A DNA stretch of 64,000 bases, from contig NZ_JAQQFV010000001.1 of assembly GCF_029675105.1 (NCBI RefSeq), positions 761,606-825,605 of the forward strand. The letters run 5' to 3'. The stretch comes from Nocardia anocheti. GTDB lineage: Bacteria; Actinomycetota; Actinomycetes; Mycobacteriales; Mycobacteriaceae. The notes below the pieces were generated by a model. That model ran no database searches and had not been told where the DNA came from. It saw nothing but the letters and a program-made list of their open reading frames with translations. Positions 35,588 through 43,613 of the stretch are shown here, in pieces (position 1 is the stretch's first letter; each line of letters begins with the position of its first letter). Both the position numbers and the translations under genes were made by a program.

Positions 35588-35634
35588 GGTCTGTCGACCC
35601 TAACGCCGCCCGCCGACGTGAACAGCGACCCAGC

Positions 35635-36105
35635 TCACTGCGGTGGTGGCGGCACCAGGAACACCGGTCGATGCCCGTGCTTGAGCACCGCCTCGGCCAC
35701 ACTGCTGTGCAGCAGCGCGCGCAACCCGCTCGCACCCCGCGTCCCCGCCACGATCACGTCCACATCCAGTTCGTCGGCGCAGTCCACGATGGCGTTCCAG
35801 ATGGTGGTGGTGCACTCGGCGGTGCGCGGCTCGGCGACGATCCCCGCGAGTTTCGCCAGGTGCACGCCCTCGGCATTCACCTTGCGCGCCTCGACGTAGG
35901 CGATGTCCTCGAGTTCCTCGTCGGGCACCCAGTCCGGCTGCATCACCCCGGCCAGCCCGGAGATGCGGGCCGCCTGACGCACCATCGGTTCCCACGCGGT
36001 GAGCAGGATCGCGCGCTCGGCGCTGAGGAAGCGGCCCGCGTACTCGATGGCCCGCTTGGCGTGTTCGGAACCGTCGTAGGCGATGAGCATCCGATCGCAA
36101 GCCAT
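35635..36105 (-). CDS. Universal stress protein (UspA family)
   Basis: 156 residues, ATG 36105 with AGGAGG upstream. MLIAYDGSEHAKRAIEYAGRFL at the N-terminus and VIVAGTRGASGLRALLHSSVAEAVLKHGHRPVFLV at the C-terminus are the USP signature; the ATP-type loop G-x2-G-x9 is kept although a His replaces the second-half Gly in LLHSS. A single USP domain. Probably binds nucleotide and acts in stress or dormancy. It precedes entC by 47 bp on the same strand, so the two may form an operon. Confidence 0.92.
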   Translation of the reverse strand: MACDRMLIAYDGSEHAKRAIEYAGRFLSAERAILLTAWEPMVRQAARISGLAGVMQPDWVPDEELEDIAYVEARKVNAEGVHLAKLAGIVAEPRTAECTTTIWNAIVDCADELDVDVIVAGTRGASGLRALLHSSVAEAVLKHGHRPVFLVPPPPQ

Positions 36106-36229
36106 GACGACCTCCTGCGCAGGTCCAGCGTCTTTGGCACCAGGTTACCCCCGCCGCGGCCGGCGTAATCGCAAGCTGTTCTCAACCTGTTGCGATGTGA
36201 TGCGGGCAAGCCGGGCTACCGTGGAGCAC

Positions 36230-37396
36230 ATGCGGAAATCGCCTGTGGTCGTGTTCGCAGTCCTCGCCGCCGTCGCCACCGCCTGCTCGGGAGGATCGTC
36301 GTCCGAGACGACGCCCGCGGCGAGCAGCGGCGCCCCGTCCTCGGCCGCCCCCGGCGAGGCGAGCCCGGTGGCCCCGGTCCCCAAGGACTGCGGCGCGGAC
36401 TACCTCGCCCAGTTCAGCCAGCGCGAGAAGCTCGCCCAGCTGCTCACCGTCGGCATCACCGGCTCCGACGACGCCACCAACGTGGTGACCAGCGAGCAGG
36501 TCGGCGGCATCTTCGTCGGCAGCTGGACCGATCCCAGCCTGCTGGACAAGTCCCAGCTCGACGCGGTGAAGGCGCTGGCCAAGGTGCCGCTGATGGTGAC
36601 CATCGACGAGGAGGGCGGTCGCGTCTCGCGCGCGGCCAAGGTCATCGGCGCGATCCCCTCGGCCAGGGAGATCGCCCAGACCGACACGCCCGAGCAGTAC
36701 TACCAGGACACCCTGGCCCGCTCGAAGGCCCTCAAGGACCTCGGCATCACCGTCAACTTCGCCCCCGACGTCGACGTGAGCAGCCAGCCCGACGACAGCG
36801 TGATCGGCGACCGTTCCTTCAGCGACGACCCCGCGGTGGTCACCAAGTTCGCCGACGCGTACATCCGCGCGTCCAACGAGGTCGGCCTCGGCTCGGTCAT
36901 CAAGCACTTCCCCGGCCACGGTTCCGGCTCGGGCGATTCGCATACCGGCGCGGTCACCACCCCGCCGCTGTCGGAATTGCAGAACAAGGACCTGGTGCCG
37001 TTCCGCGATCTGGTCGGCTCCGGCGCCGCCGTCATGGTGGGCCATCTCGATGTGCCCGGCCTGACCGATCCGGGCGTGCCCGCCAGCATCAGCCCGGCCG
37101 CCATGTCGCTGCTGCGCGAGGGCACCGGTTACGGCGCCGCCCCGTTCGACGGCCCGATCTTCACCGACGATCTGGGTGGCATGGCCGCCATCACCGCCCG
37201 CCTCTCGATCGAGGAAGCGGTCGAGGCCGCGCTGGTCGCCGGTGCCGACAATGCCCTGTGGATCAGCACCAGCGCGGTGCCGCAGGTGCTCGACCGTTTG
37301 GAACAGTCGGTGGCGAGTGGCAAACTGCCCGCCGACAAGGTCGACGCGTCGGTGCTGCGGATGGCGCGCTACAAAGGCGCTCCACTGCCCTGCTGA
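36230..37396 (+). CDS. lpqI: GH3 beta-N-acetylglucosaminidase lipoprotein LpqI
   Basis: 388 residues from ATG 36230; signal peptide MRKSPVVVFAVLAAVATAC with Cys-19 as lipidation site. Glycoside hydrolase family 3 features: FAPDVDVSSQPDDSVIGDRSF, the NagZ-type His motif KHFPGHGSGSGDSH and the nucleophile Asp in FTDDLGGMAA. LpqI/NagZ releases N-acetylglucosamine from muropeptides during cell-wall recycling. Position beside aftD and the TetR gene matches Rv0237. It is the gene just upstream of the TetR operator, divergent from the stress protein. Confidence 0.95.
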   Translation: MRKSPVVVFAVLAAVATACSGGSSSETTPAASSGAPSSAAPGEASPVAPVPKDCGADYLAQFSQREKLAQLLTVGITGSDDATNVVTSEQVGGIFVGSWTDPSLLDKSQLDAVKALAKVPLMVTIDEEGGRVSRAAKVIGAIPSAREIAQTDTPEQYYQDTLARSKALKDLGITVNFAPDVDVSSQPDDSVIGDRSFSDDPAVVTKFADAYIRASNEVGLGSVIKHFPGHGSGSGDSHTGAVTTPPLSELQNKDLVPFRDLVGSGAAVMVGHLDVPGLTDPGVPASISPAAMSLLREGTGYGAAPFDGPIFTDDLGGMAAITARLSIEEAVEAALVAGADNALWISTSAVPQVLDRLEQSVASGKLPADKVDASVLRMARYKGAPLPC

Positions 37397-37432
37397 GTGG
37401 CGTGGCGACTGTGCGGCAAATGGGCACGGGTG

Positions 37433-37452
37433 AACTTACCTTGGAGTAAGAT
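37433..37452. promoter_or_regulatory. Predicted operator of the adjacent TetR regulator (copy 1)
   Basis: AACTTAC-cttgg-AGTAAGAT, 30 bp before the TetR start codon, matches the perfect 20-bp palindrome between fadA2 and fabG4 at 17 of 20 positions. Suggests autoregulation. Confidence 0.75.
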
Positions 37453-37481
37453 AGAGGTTCACCCTGCGGTAGGAGTAGTGG

Positions 37482-38081
37482 ATGGCGGGCGGAACGAAGC
37501 GACTTCCCCGTGCGGTTCGTGAGCAGCAGATGCTCGACGCCGCGGTCGAGGTATTCGCGCGCAAGGGCTTCCACGACACCTCGATGGACGCCATCGCGGC
37601 CGAGGCCAAGATCTCCAAGCCCATGCTCTACCTGTACTACGGCTCCAAGGACGAGCTGTTCCGTGCCTGCATCCAGCGCGAGGGCCTGCGCTTCATCGAG
37701 GCCGTCGCGCCCGCGGGCAACCCGCAACTCACCCCGCACGAACAGGTCCGCACCGCGCTCGAGGGCTTCCTCGATTTCGTCGACCGCAACCGTCAGTCCT
37801 GGCAGGTCCTCTACCGTCAGGCAATCGGTCAGCAAGCTTTCGCCTCCGAGATCGACAATGCCCGCGAGCGCGTCATCGAGCTCACCGCCAAGCTGCTGGA
37901 ATCCAGCGCCAAGCACGCCGAGCCCGGCACCAATTTCGAGGTCGTGGCCGCCGCCGTGATCGGCGCGGGCGAGGCCATCGCCGATCGGGTCGCCGGTGGC
38001 CGCATCGAGGTGGCCGAGGCGGTCGATCTGCTCGACGATCTGGCCTGGCGCGGTCTGGCCGGTCGCAAGAAGAACGACTAG
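37482..38081 (+). CDS. TetR-family transcriptional regulator, Rv0238 homologue
   Basis: 199 residues, ATG 37482 with TAGGAG about nine bases upstream. HTH: MLDAAVEVFARKGFHDTSMDAIAAEAKISKPMLYLYYGSKDELF (residues ~17-62). The C-terminal helices (LEGFLDFVDRNRQSWQVLYRQAIG) form the ligand/dimer domain. A 20-bp palindrome precedes the gene and a better copy lies in the fadA2-fabG4 gap, so the predicted regulon is itself plus the fadA2 and fabG4-htdX units; a fatty acyl-CoA would be a sensible ligand. Regulation is inferred from the shared site. Confidence 0.93.
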   Translation: MAGGTKRLPRAVREQQMLDAAVEVFARKGFHDTSMDAIAAEAKISKPMLYLYYGSKDELFRACIQREGLRFIEAVAPAGNPQLTPHEQVRTALEGFLDFVDRNRQSWQVLYRQAIGQQAFASEIDNARERVIELTAKLLESSAKHAEPGTNFEVVAAAVIGAGEAIADRVAGGRIEVAEAVDLLDDLAWRGLAGRKKND

Positions 38082-38149
38082 CGCTTGCGAGAGTCCCGTC
38101 GGCCTGCGAATGTGCTCGGCTAGGAGTTTCTCGGCAGACGGGGTGGGAA

Positions 38150-39364
38150 GTGTTCGGCATGTTGAAGCCGTGCGCGCACGGCGCGGCGAAGTACGGCATC
38201 GATCCGGGGCAGTGGCAGGCACACATGTGCGGGCTGTGTCTCGGCCTGCGCGACGGTGACGGTCAGCTGGCCCGTACCGCCACCAATACCGACGCCATCG
38301 TGCTGAGCGTGCTCACCGAAGCGCAATCCGGCGGCGCCGATGCCCGCACCACGGCCGGGCCCTGCCCCCTGCGTGGAATGCGCCGCGCCTCGGTCGTTTC
38401 CGCGAACGCCCCGGGCGTGCAGCTGGCCGCCACGGCGTCATTGCTGTTGGGAGCGGCCAAGATTCGCGACCACATCGACGACGGTGACGCCGCCGCCCTC
38501 GCCCGCCGCCCCCTGCGCGCGATGTCGACCGCGTGGACCGCCCACGCCCTGCGCCGGGCCGACGGGATCGGCCTCGACGCGCGCCCACTGCTGCACGCCA
38601 TCGCCGACCAGCCCCGCCTCGAGGCGCTGGCGGCGTCGATCGATCGCGGCGGCGCACCCGCGACCGGTCCGCGGGCCGAGGTCACCCTCGACGAGCTCAC
38701 CGGCCCCACCCAGCTCTGCGCGGCCACCCTCTTCGGCCACACCGCCACCCTGGCGGGTCATCCGGAAAACGTTGCCGCCCTGGAGAAGATCGGCCGCCAC
38801 ATCGGTCGCATCGCCCACCTCGCCGACGCCATCGAGGACCGCGAACGCGACCTCGCACGCGGCCGCTTCAACCCCCTCGAAGCCACCGGCACCGACATGC
38901 CCCGCGCCTACCAACTCGTGCGCGAGAGCGAGCGGATCATCCGCCGGACCGCCGCCGAGGCCGAGCTCGACCAGCTGCCCACCGTGCGCTGGGCCCTGCT
39001 CGACCCACTGACCGCGCTGCTGCGCCGCCTCGGCACCGGCCTGGGCCTCGTGGTGGGCCACGCCTGCCGCACTTCCGCCGCGGCCCAGCCGCATTCGTCA
39101 CACCAGGCACCGCAGCGACCCGGCCCCACCCGCCCCGGATCGTTCAAGGCGGGCGGGGTGATCCTCGGCCTGTACTGCACCGGTCTGGCCTGCTGCTTCG
39201 ACCACACCAGCCCGTGCACCGGTGAGCACAAGGAGGCGTGGGTCAAGCGCTGCGACTGCGGCAGTTGCTGCGACTGCGGCAGCGCGTGCGGCGACTGCTG
39301 CAGCTGCTGCGGTGACGACGGGTGCTGCGGCGACTGCGACTGTGGATGCGACTGCGGCTGCTAG
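38150..39364 (+). CDS. DUF5685-family protein with cysteine-saturated C-terminal tail
   Basis: 404 residues from GTG 38150 (an ATG three codons later is possible). The N-terminus FGMLKPCAHG...HMCGLCLGLRDG and the long helical middle (TNTDAIVLSVLTEAQ; HIGRIAHLADAIEDRERDLARGRFNPLEAT) match DUF5685, whose helices recall prenyltransferase-like all-alpha folds. The last 37 residues hold 17 Cys in CDCG/CC/CGDC patterns, implying a metal cluster or a matured peptide. A hydrophobic GVILGLYCTGLACCF precedes the tail. Follows the TetR gene by 68 bp. Function unknown. Confidence 0.8.
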   Translation: MFGMLKPCAHGAAKYGIDPGQWQAHMCGLCLGLRDGDGQLARTATNTDAIVLSVLTEAQSGGADARTTAGPCPLRGMRRASVVSANAPGVQLAATASLLLGAAKIRDHIDDGDAAALARRPLRAMSTAWTAHALRRADGIGLDARPLLHAIADQPRLEALAASIDRGGAPATGPRAEVTLDELTGPTQLCAATLFGHTATLAGHPENVAALEKIGRHIGRIAHLADAIEDRERDLARGRFNPLEATGTDMPRAYQLVRESERIIRRTAAEAELDQLPTVRWALLDPLTALLRRLGTGLGLVVGHACRTSAAAQPHSSHQAPQRPGPTRPGSFKAGGVILGLYCTGLACCFDHTSPCTGEHKEAWVKRCDCGSCCDCGSACGDCCSCCGDDGCCGDCDCGCDCGC

Positions 39365-39371
39365 GAAATCC

Positions 39372-41240
39372 TCACTCGCACTTGACCACCGGGATCGGGT
39401 CGTACTTCACCGTGCGGGTGTGCCGCGACACCTGGGCACCGGTCTTGCGATCGGTGATCACCCGGGTGTCGGAGATGGTGAAGCCCGGCGCGCCCTCGGT
39501 CGCGATGCAGTCCTTGCCCTTGGGCAGGGTGATCTCGTTGGGCTCGGTCGGCTTGGTCTTCTCGCCGGTGATCGACTCCACGTCAACGGTTTTCGTGCCC
39601 CACAGGCGCACGGTGATATCGGAGCCGGTGGCCACGGTCTGGATGTAGACGCCGGTCGGGTAGGTGTTGCGGAAGGCCAGGTCGATCGCGCCGTCGAAGA
39701 CCGTCGCCTCGCGGGCGGCGGGGTAGCGCGAGATGTAGTAGCTGTGCTCGGTGTGCCCGGCGTCTTCCATCCCGGCGAAGTAGGCGGCGTTGTAGAGGGT
39801 GGTGGCGAACTGGCTGATGCCACCGCCGACCGCGGTGCTCGGCCTGCCCTTGTCGATGATCCCGGACTCCACATAGCCCTCGGCCGCGGTGCGCGGGCCG
39901 GTGAACTCGTTGAGCGAGAAGGTATCTCCTGGCTTCACCACCGCGCCGTCCACCTTGGCGGCGACGGTGCGGATGTTCACCCCGGACGGTCCGCTGAAGC
40001 CACCGGTGGTGAACTCGCCGACCATCTCGGTGATGCCGAGACCTTCGGCGGCCTCGGTGGTGAGCTTGGGTTCGATGCGCTCGTAGTCAGCGGCCACGGT
40101 GCGCTCGCCGTGCAGGCTCAGCAGCGCGGGCAGCTTCTCCAGAGTCTTGACCCAGTCGACCTTTTCGCCCACCACGGCGGGCACCACGGTCGGCTTGCCC
40201 GCGCCGACGGTGAAGGTGGCGTCCTTGGGTTCGATCTCCGAGGGCGCCAATTGCGGTGCGAGCGCGGCGATCACGGCGTCGGTGTCGATCTTCGGGGCCA
40301 GGCCGCCGTTGCCGTCGGGCACGAAGCTGAGCACGCTGGCGATCTGGGTGGGGGAGAGCTCGGCGCGGATGTCCTTGCCGGACACCACGATCGGCGCGGC
40401 GATGGCGGGATTCGCGATCTGCGCCAGGGCCGCCTGCACGGCCTCGATCCGCACCGCAACCGGCGCCGCCACCACCGGCAGTTCGAGCTCGTCGCCCTCG
40501 GCCCAGTGCGCGGTGATCTCGGCGCGCGCGCCCTCGGTGTCGAGCACCCGGCCGGGCACCGGCGCGACCGCGACGGGCGTGCCGTTGTCGAAGCGCACCG
40601 TGCCCTCGACGGTCGGGTTGTCGTGGGTGCGGAACAGTGCGAGCTGCTCGTCGAGCGCGGCGGCGTCGACGGTGCTGGCCACCTCCACCTCGCGGCTGCC
40701 GAACAGCGAGACGAGTCGACTCACCGGATTGAGCGGTTGGTCGCCGACCGCGTCCCAGGTGCCGTCCCAGTCCACCTGCAGACCCGCCGTGGCGGGCACC
40801 ATGCTCGCCCGCACGTCACCGATGCGTACCGCCAGCGGCTGCTCGGCGCGCGGGCCCAGCTGGTCGTGCAGCAGGGCGTCGGCCTCGGCCTTGTCCATCC
40901 CGCCGACGTCCACCCCGGCCACCACGGTGCCGCGCGGCACCTCCCCGGCGCTGAAGGCCAGGTCGGCCAGGTAGGCCGCGGTGCCGACGGCCAGCACCGC
41001 GCCCACCGCGAGACCGATCCGCTTGATCAGCTGCTGCTGGTCGGCACCCGGCTGGACCGGGGGCTGCGTGCCCGCCGGGGGCCGCGCGTTCGACCAGCGG
41101 TCACGGGTGACGGTGCTGAGGGGCTGGGTGGGCAGGGCGGTGGTGTCGGCATCGAAAGTGCGATTTGCTTCGAGCAACTTGCGTAGTCCGACCTCGCCCC
41201 TTCGGTCGGCCGGTCGTCCGGCGGTCGACTCGGTGGGCAC
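39372..41240 (-). CDS. VanW-domain membrane-anchored protein with peptidoglycan-binding repeats
   Basis: 622 residues using GTG 41240, with AAGGACC just upstream; the frame is open 48 codons further. Cytosolic N-terminus ~70 residues, one TM (IGLAVGAVLAVGTAAYLADLAF), then two PG_binding_4-like segments (VAGVDVGGMDKAEADALL...; IRAELSPTQIASVLSF) and a C-terminal VanW domain (residues ~430-560: FSGPSGVNIRTVAAKVDGAVVKPGDTFSLNEF; AVGGGISQFATTLYNAAYFAG). VanW-type proteins act outside the membrane on the cell wall by an unsettled mechanism. Ends 8 bp from the DUF5685 stop, convergent with it. Confidence 0.88.
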   Translation of the reverse strand: MPTESTAGRPADRRGEVGLRKLLEANRTFDADTTALPTQPLSTVTRDRWSNARPPAGTQPPVQPGADQQQLIKRIGLAVGAVLAVGTAAYLADLAFSAGEVPRGTVVAGVDVGGMDKAEADALLHDQLGPRAEQPLAVRIGDVRASMVPATAGLQVDWDGTWDAVGDQPLNPVSRLVSLFGSREVEVASTVDAAALDEQLALFRTHDNPTVEGTVRFDNGTPVAVAPVPGRVLDTEGARAEITAHWAEGDELELPVVAAPVAVRIEAVQAALAQIANPAIAAPIVVSGKDIRAELSPTQIASVLSFVPDGNGGLAPKIDTDAVIAALAPQLAPSEIEPKDATFTVGAGKPTVVPAVVGEKVDWVKTLEKLPALLSLHGERTVAADYERIEPKLTTEAAEGLGITEMVGEFTTGGFSGPSGVNIRTVAAKVDGAVVKPGDTFSLNEFTGPRTAAEGYVESGIIDKGRPSTAVGGGISQFATTLYNAAYFAGMEDAGHTEHSYYISRYPAAREATVFDGAIDLAFRNTYPTGVYIQTVATGSDITVRLWGTKTVDVESITGEKTKPTEPNEITLPKGKDCIATEGAPGFTISDTRVITDRKTGAQVSRHTRTVKYDPIPVVKCE

Positions 41241-41548
41241 GGAGGTCCTTCCGTCGAATTGTTCAGCTCCCGATGTTTGCGGGGCCCCGGCCAAGGGTAA
41301 TGCGCGTCGGCATTCTCGGCAGCCCGGCGATCGGGGGCGGACGTACGAAGGCTCCGCGTAGTTGCCGGGTCGGGGGTCTGGCAACTACACGGAGCCGATC
41401 TGTTTATCGCGCCCCGATCGGGGGCGTTACAGCCGTTTCGGAGGAATTTCCGGACGGTAGGTGACGGCCGCCAGTCGGCGGCGGGCACCCGCGCGCGACA
41501 ATCGGGGGTGAGACTCGCCACCACGGACCGGACAACGAGGGAGAACTG
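41241..41548. other. Divergent intergenic region vanW/gnd (~310 bp)
   Basis: No gene. It holds the 17-bp hairpin described separately and two copies of GATCGGGGGCG (41328-41338 area and near 41418), and must contain the promoters of both the VanW gene and gnd. Confidence 0.6.
41350..41396. promoter_or_regulatory. Long inverted repeat in the vanW/gnd promoter region
   Basis: Arms of 17 bp (GGCTCCGCGTAGTTGCC at 41350-41366 and its complement at 41380-41396) with one mismatch and a 13-nt loop. It could fold as an RNA hairpin in either leader or bind a regulator. Confidence 0.65.
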
Positions 41549-42580
41549 ATGCAGCTGGGAATGATCGGCCTCGGCCGGATGGGTGCCAATATCGTGCGCC
41601 GCATCGTGGCCGACGGGAACACCGCGGTGGGTCACGAGCGCCATCAGGGCCACATCGACGAACTCTCGAAGGAACTCGGCGACAGCTTCCAGGGCAGCAC
41701 CGACCTGAAGGAGTTCGTCGGCATGCTCGACGCCCCCCGGGTGGTCTGGGTGATGATCCCCGCGGGCGCGACCGGCGCCGCGATCGACGAGCTGGCCGAG
41801 CTGCTCGAGCCGGGCGACATCATCATCGACGGCGGCAACAGCCGCTACCACGAGGACATCAAGCGCGCGAAGGCGCTGGCGCCCAAGGGCATCCACTACC
41901 TCGACATCGGGACCTCCGGTGGCGTGTTCGGTCTGAAGCGCGGCTTCTGTCTGATGATCGGTGGCGAGGCCGAGCAGGTGCGCTACCTCGAGCCGCTGTT
42001 CCGCTCGATCGCCCCCGGTGTCGACGCCGCGCCGCGCACGCCCGGTCGCACCGGCGAGCCGACCCCGTCCGAGCAGGGCTGGCTGCACTGCGGTCCGGCC
42101 GGTGCGGGCCACTTCGTGAAGATGGTGCACAACGGCATCGAGTACGGCGCGATGTCGGCCTACGCGGAGGGCCTCAACATCCTCCAGCACGCCAACATGG
42201 GCGCCGCCCACGGTGACGGCGAGCACTCCGCCGAGGAGACCCCGCTCGAGCACCCCGAGTACTACCAGTACGACCTGGACATCCCCGAGATCACCGAGGT
42301 CTGGCGGCGCGGCTCGGTGGTCGCGTCCTGGCTGCTCGACCTCACCGCGGGCGCCCTGTTCGCCGACCCCAACCTGGACTCGTTCAGCGGCCGGGTGTCC
42401 GATTCCGGCGAGGGTCGCTGGACCATCGACGCGGCCATCGACACCGCGGTCCCGGTTCCGGTGCTCTCGGCGGCGCTGTTCCAGCGCTTCTCCTCGCGCG
42501 GGGAGGCGCTCTACGCCGACAAGATGCTCTCGGCCATGCGCAAGGCGTTCGGCGGCCACAACGAGCTGCCGGAGAAGTAG
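41549..42580 (+). CDS. gnd: 6-phosphogluconate dehydrogenase, decarboxylating (short form)
   Basis: 343 residues, ATG 41549 with GAGGGAGAA upstream. N-terminal Rossmann GMIGLGRMGANIVRR, then IIIDGGNSRYHEDIKRA and GPAGAGHFVKMVHNGIEYG with the catalytic Lys and the substrate-binding residues. The ~340-residue length identifies the shorter, often NAD-preferring GndA-like form. It oxidises 6-phosphogluconate to ribulose-5-phosphate with CO2 release. Followed by a strong hairpin, so probably monocistronic. Confidence 0.95.
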   Translation: MQLGMIGLGRMGANIVRRIVADGNTAVGHERHQGHIDELSKELGDSFQGSTDLKEFVGMLDAPRVVWVMIPAGATGAAIDELAELLEPGDIIIDGGNSRYHEDIKRAKALAPKGIHYLDIGTSGGVFGLKRGFCLMIGGEAEQVRYLEPLFRSIAPGVDAAPRTPGRTGEPTPSEQGWLHCGPAGAGHFVKMVHNGIEYGAMSAYAEGLNILQHANMGAAHGDGEHSAEETPLEHPEYYQYDLDIPEITEVWRRGSVVASWLLDLTAGALFADPNLDSFSGRVSDSGEGRWTIDAAIDTAVPVPVLSAALFQRFSSRGEALYADKMLSAMRKAFGGHNELPEK

Positions 42581-42604
42581 CCCGCCCAGGCACCTCGACG
42601 AGCG

Positions 42605-42640
42605 CGACCGGCCCTCCGTCCCACGACGGACGGCCGGTCG
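42605..42640 (+). terminator. gnd terminator hairpin
   Basis: Sixteen-base arms CGACCGGCCCTCCGTC / GACGGACGGCCGGTCG with one mismatch and a CCAC loop, 24 bp after the gnd stop codon. Confidence 0.8.
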
Positions 42641-42681
42641 CCGAATTTTCGGCCAGATCCGGACGCCGCCGAAAATTCGGC
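42640..42681. repeat. Inverted repeat GCCGAATTTTCGGC / GCCGAAAATTCGGC
   Basis: Exactly complementary 14-base arms at 42640-42653 and 42668-42681, 14 bp apart; each arm is itself nearly palindromic. It follows the gnd terminator and precedes the secreted-protein gene, so it could be an operator pair or a second hairpin. Confidence 0.65.
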
Positions 42682-42826
42682 ATGCTACCTGCGACAACGC
42701 CGCTGTGTTTGTAAAACGATTATGTTCCACAAAAGTGAGAACACGTTCCTGTTTTCCCGGACAACCGTCCAGTCCGGCCGCTACGGTGTCGCCAGAAGGG
42801 GGCGATTCAGGGCTTTGGAGGAAAAC

Positions 42827-43528
42827 ATGATCCGGACTTCGCGCTTGGCCGCAGGCGTCGCCACCACCGCGCTGGTCGTCGCCGGTGTCGGCGTCGGCCT
42901 CGGCACCGGCGTCGCGACCGCCGCGGGCAGCTGCGCGGTCAGCAGCCACGCGACCAAGAAGGACGCCAGCACCGTCGGCGTCACCCACGTCTACGACAAG
43001 GTCGCCAGCGCCGAGCAGATCGGGGTGGGCACCACCGTCACCTACAAGGTGATCGTCGGCACCACCGGCATCGGCAACCCCTACGTCAACACCATCACCG
43101 ACTTCCCGCCGACCGGCTTCGGTGCCCCGCTCGAGACCACCATCACCGCGTACCACGCGATCGGCGGGCAGGTCACCGAGGACGTCACCCCCGTTCCCAA
43201 TGCGGGCGGCTGGAAGGTCACCTCCACCGGCTGGTTCGTCAATTCCGGCAACCCGGTCACGCTCACCATCACCTACCCGGTGCCCGACAGCGTCAAGGCG
43301 GGCCAGCAGATCACCAGCGGTGGCGTGGGCGTCGCGGGCACCGTGGGTGTCGGCAACGAGATGCCCAATCTCACCGCCTGCTTCACCGCGCGCGCGGCCA
43401 ATCCCGGCGAGACGGTGATCGGCAGCCTGGGCGACAACGGCCTCGGCTCCTCGGATGGCCAGCTGAGCTCCACCGGCTCGGTCTCGGACATCCTCTCCGA
43501 CGTGCTGCGCAATCTGATCGGTAGCTGA
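42827..43528 (+). CDS. Secreted protein of unknown function (beta-rich)
   Basis: 233 residues from ATG 42827, with GGAGGA five bases upstream. Signal peptide MIRTSRLAAGVATTALVVAGVGVGLGTGVATAAG. The mature part is beta-rich (GVGTTVTYKVIVGTTGIGNPYVNTITDFPP; NPVTLTITYPVPDSVKAGQQI), contains one Cys near each end (SCAVSS; LTACFTAR) that could pair, and has a Gly/Ser tail ending DVLRNLIGS. It looks like an immunoglobulin-like or adhesin-like fold. Precedes the Ag85-like esterase gene by 85 bp. No named family. Confidence 0.8.
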   Translation: MIRTSRLAAGVATTALVVAGVGVGLGTGVATAAGSCAVSSHATKKDASTVGVTHVYDKVASAEQIGVGTTVTYKVIVGTTGIGNPYVNTITDFPPTGFGAPLETTITAYHAIGGQVTEDVTPVPNAGGWKVTSTGWFVNSGNPVTLTITYPVPDSVKAGQQITSGGVGVAGTVGVGNEMPNLTACFTARAANPGETVIGSLGDNGLGSSDGQLSSTGSVSDILSDVLRNLIGS

Positions 43529-43613
43529 TCGCGTAGCACCAGGCCGCCGGGACGATTCGCGCTGTCGTCCCGGCGGCTCGGCCGTATCCCCCCGCTGTGA
43601 AGGAATCCCCGCC

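Noticed and set aside
39250..39364. Cysteine-rich tail as a classical RiPP precursor
   Set aside because: It is fused to a 370-residue DUF5685 body and no modification enzyme lies nearby, so I keep it only as a metal- or disulfide-rich tail of unknown role.
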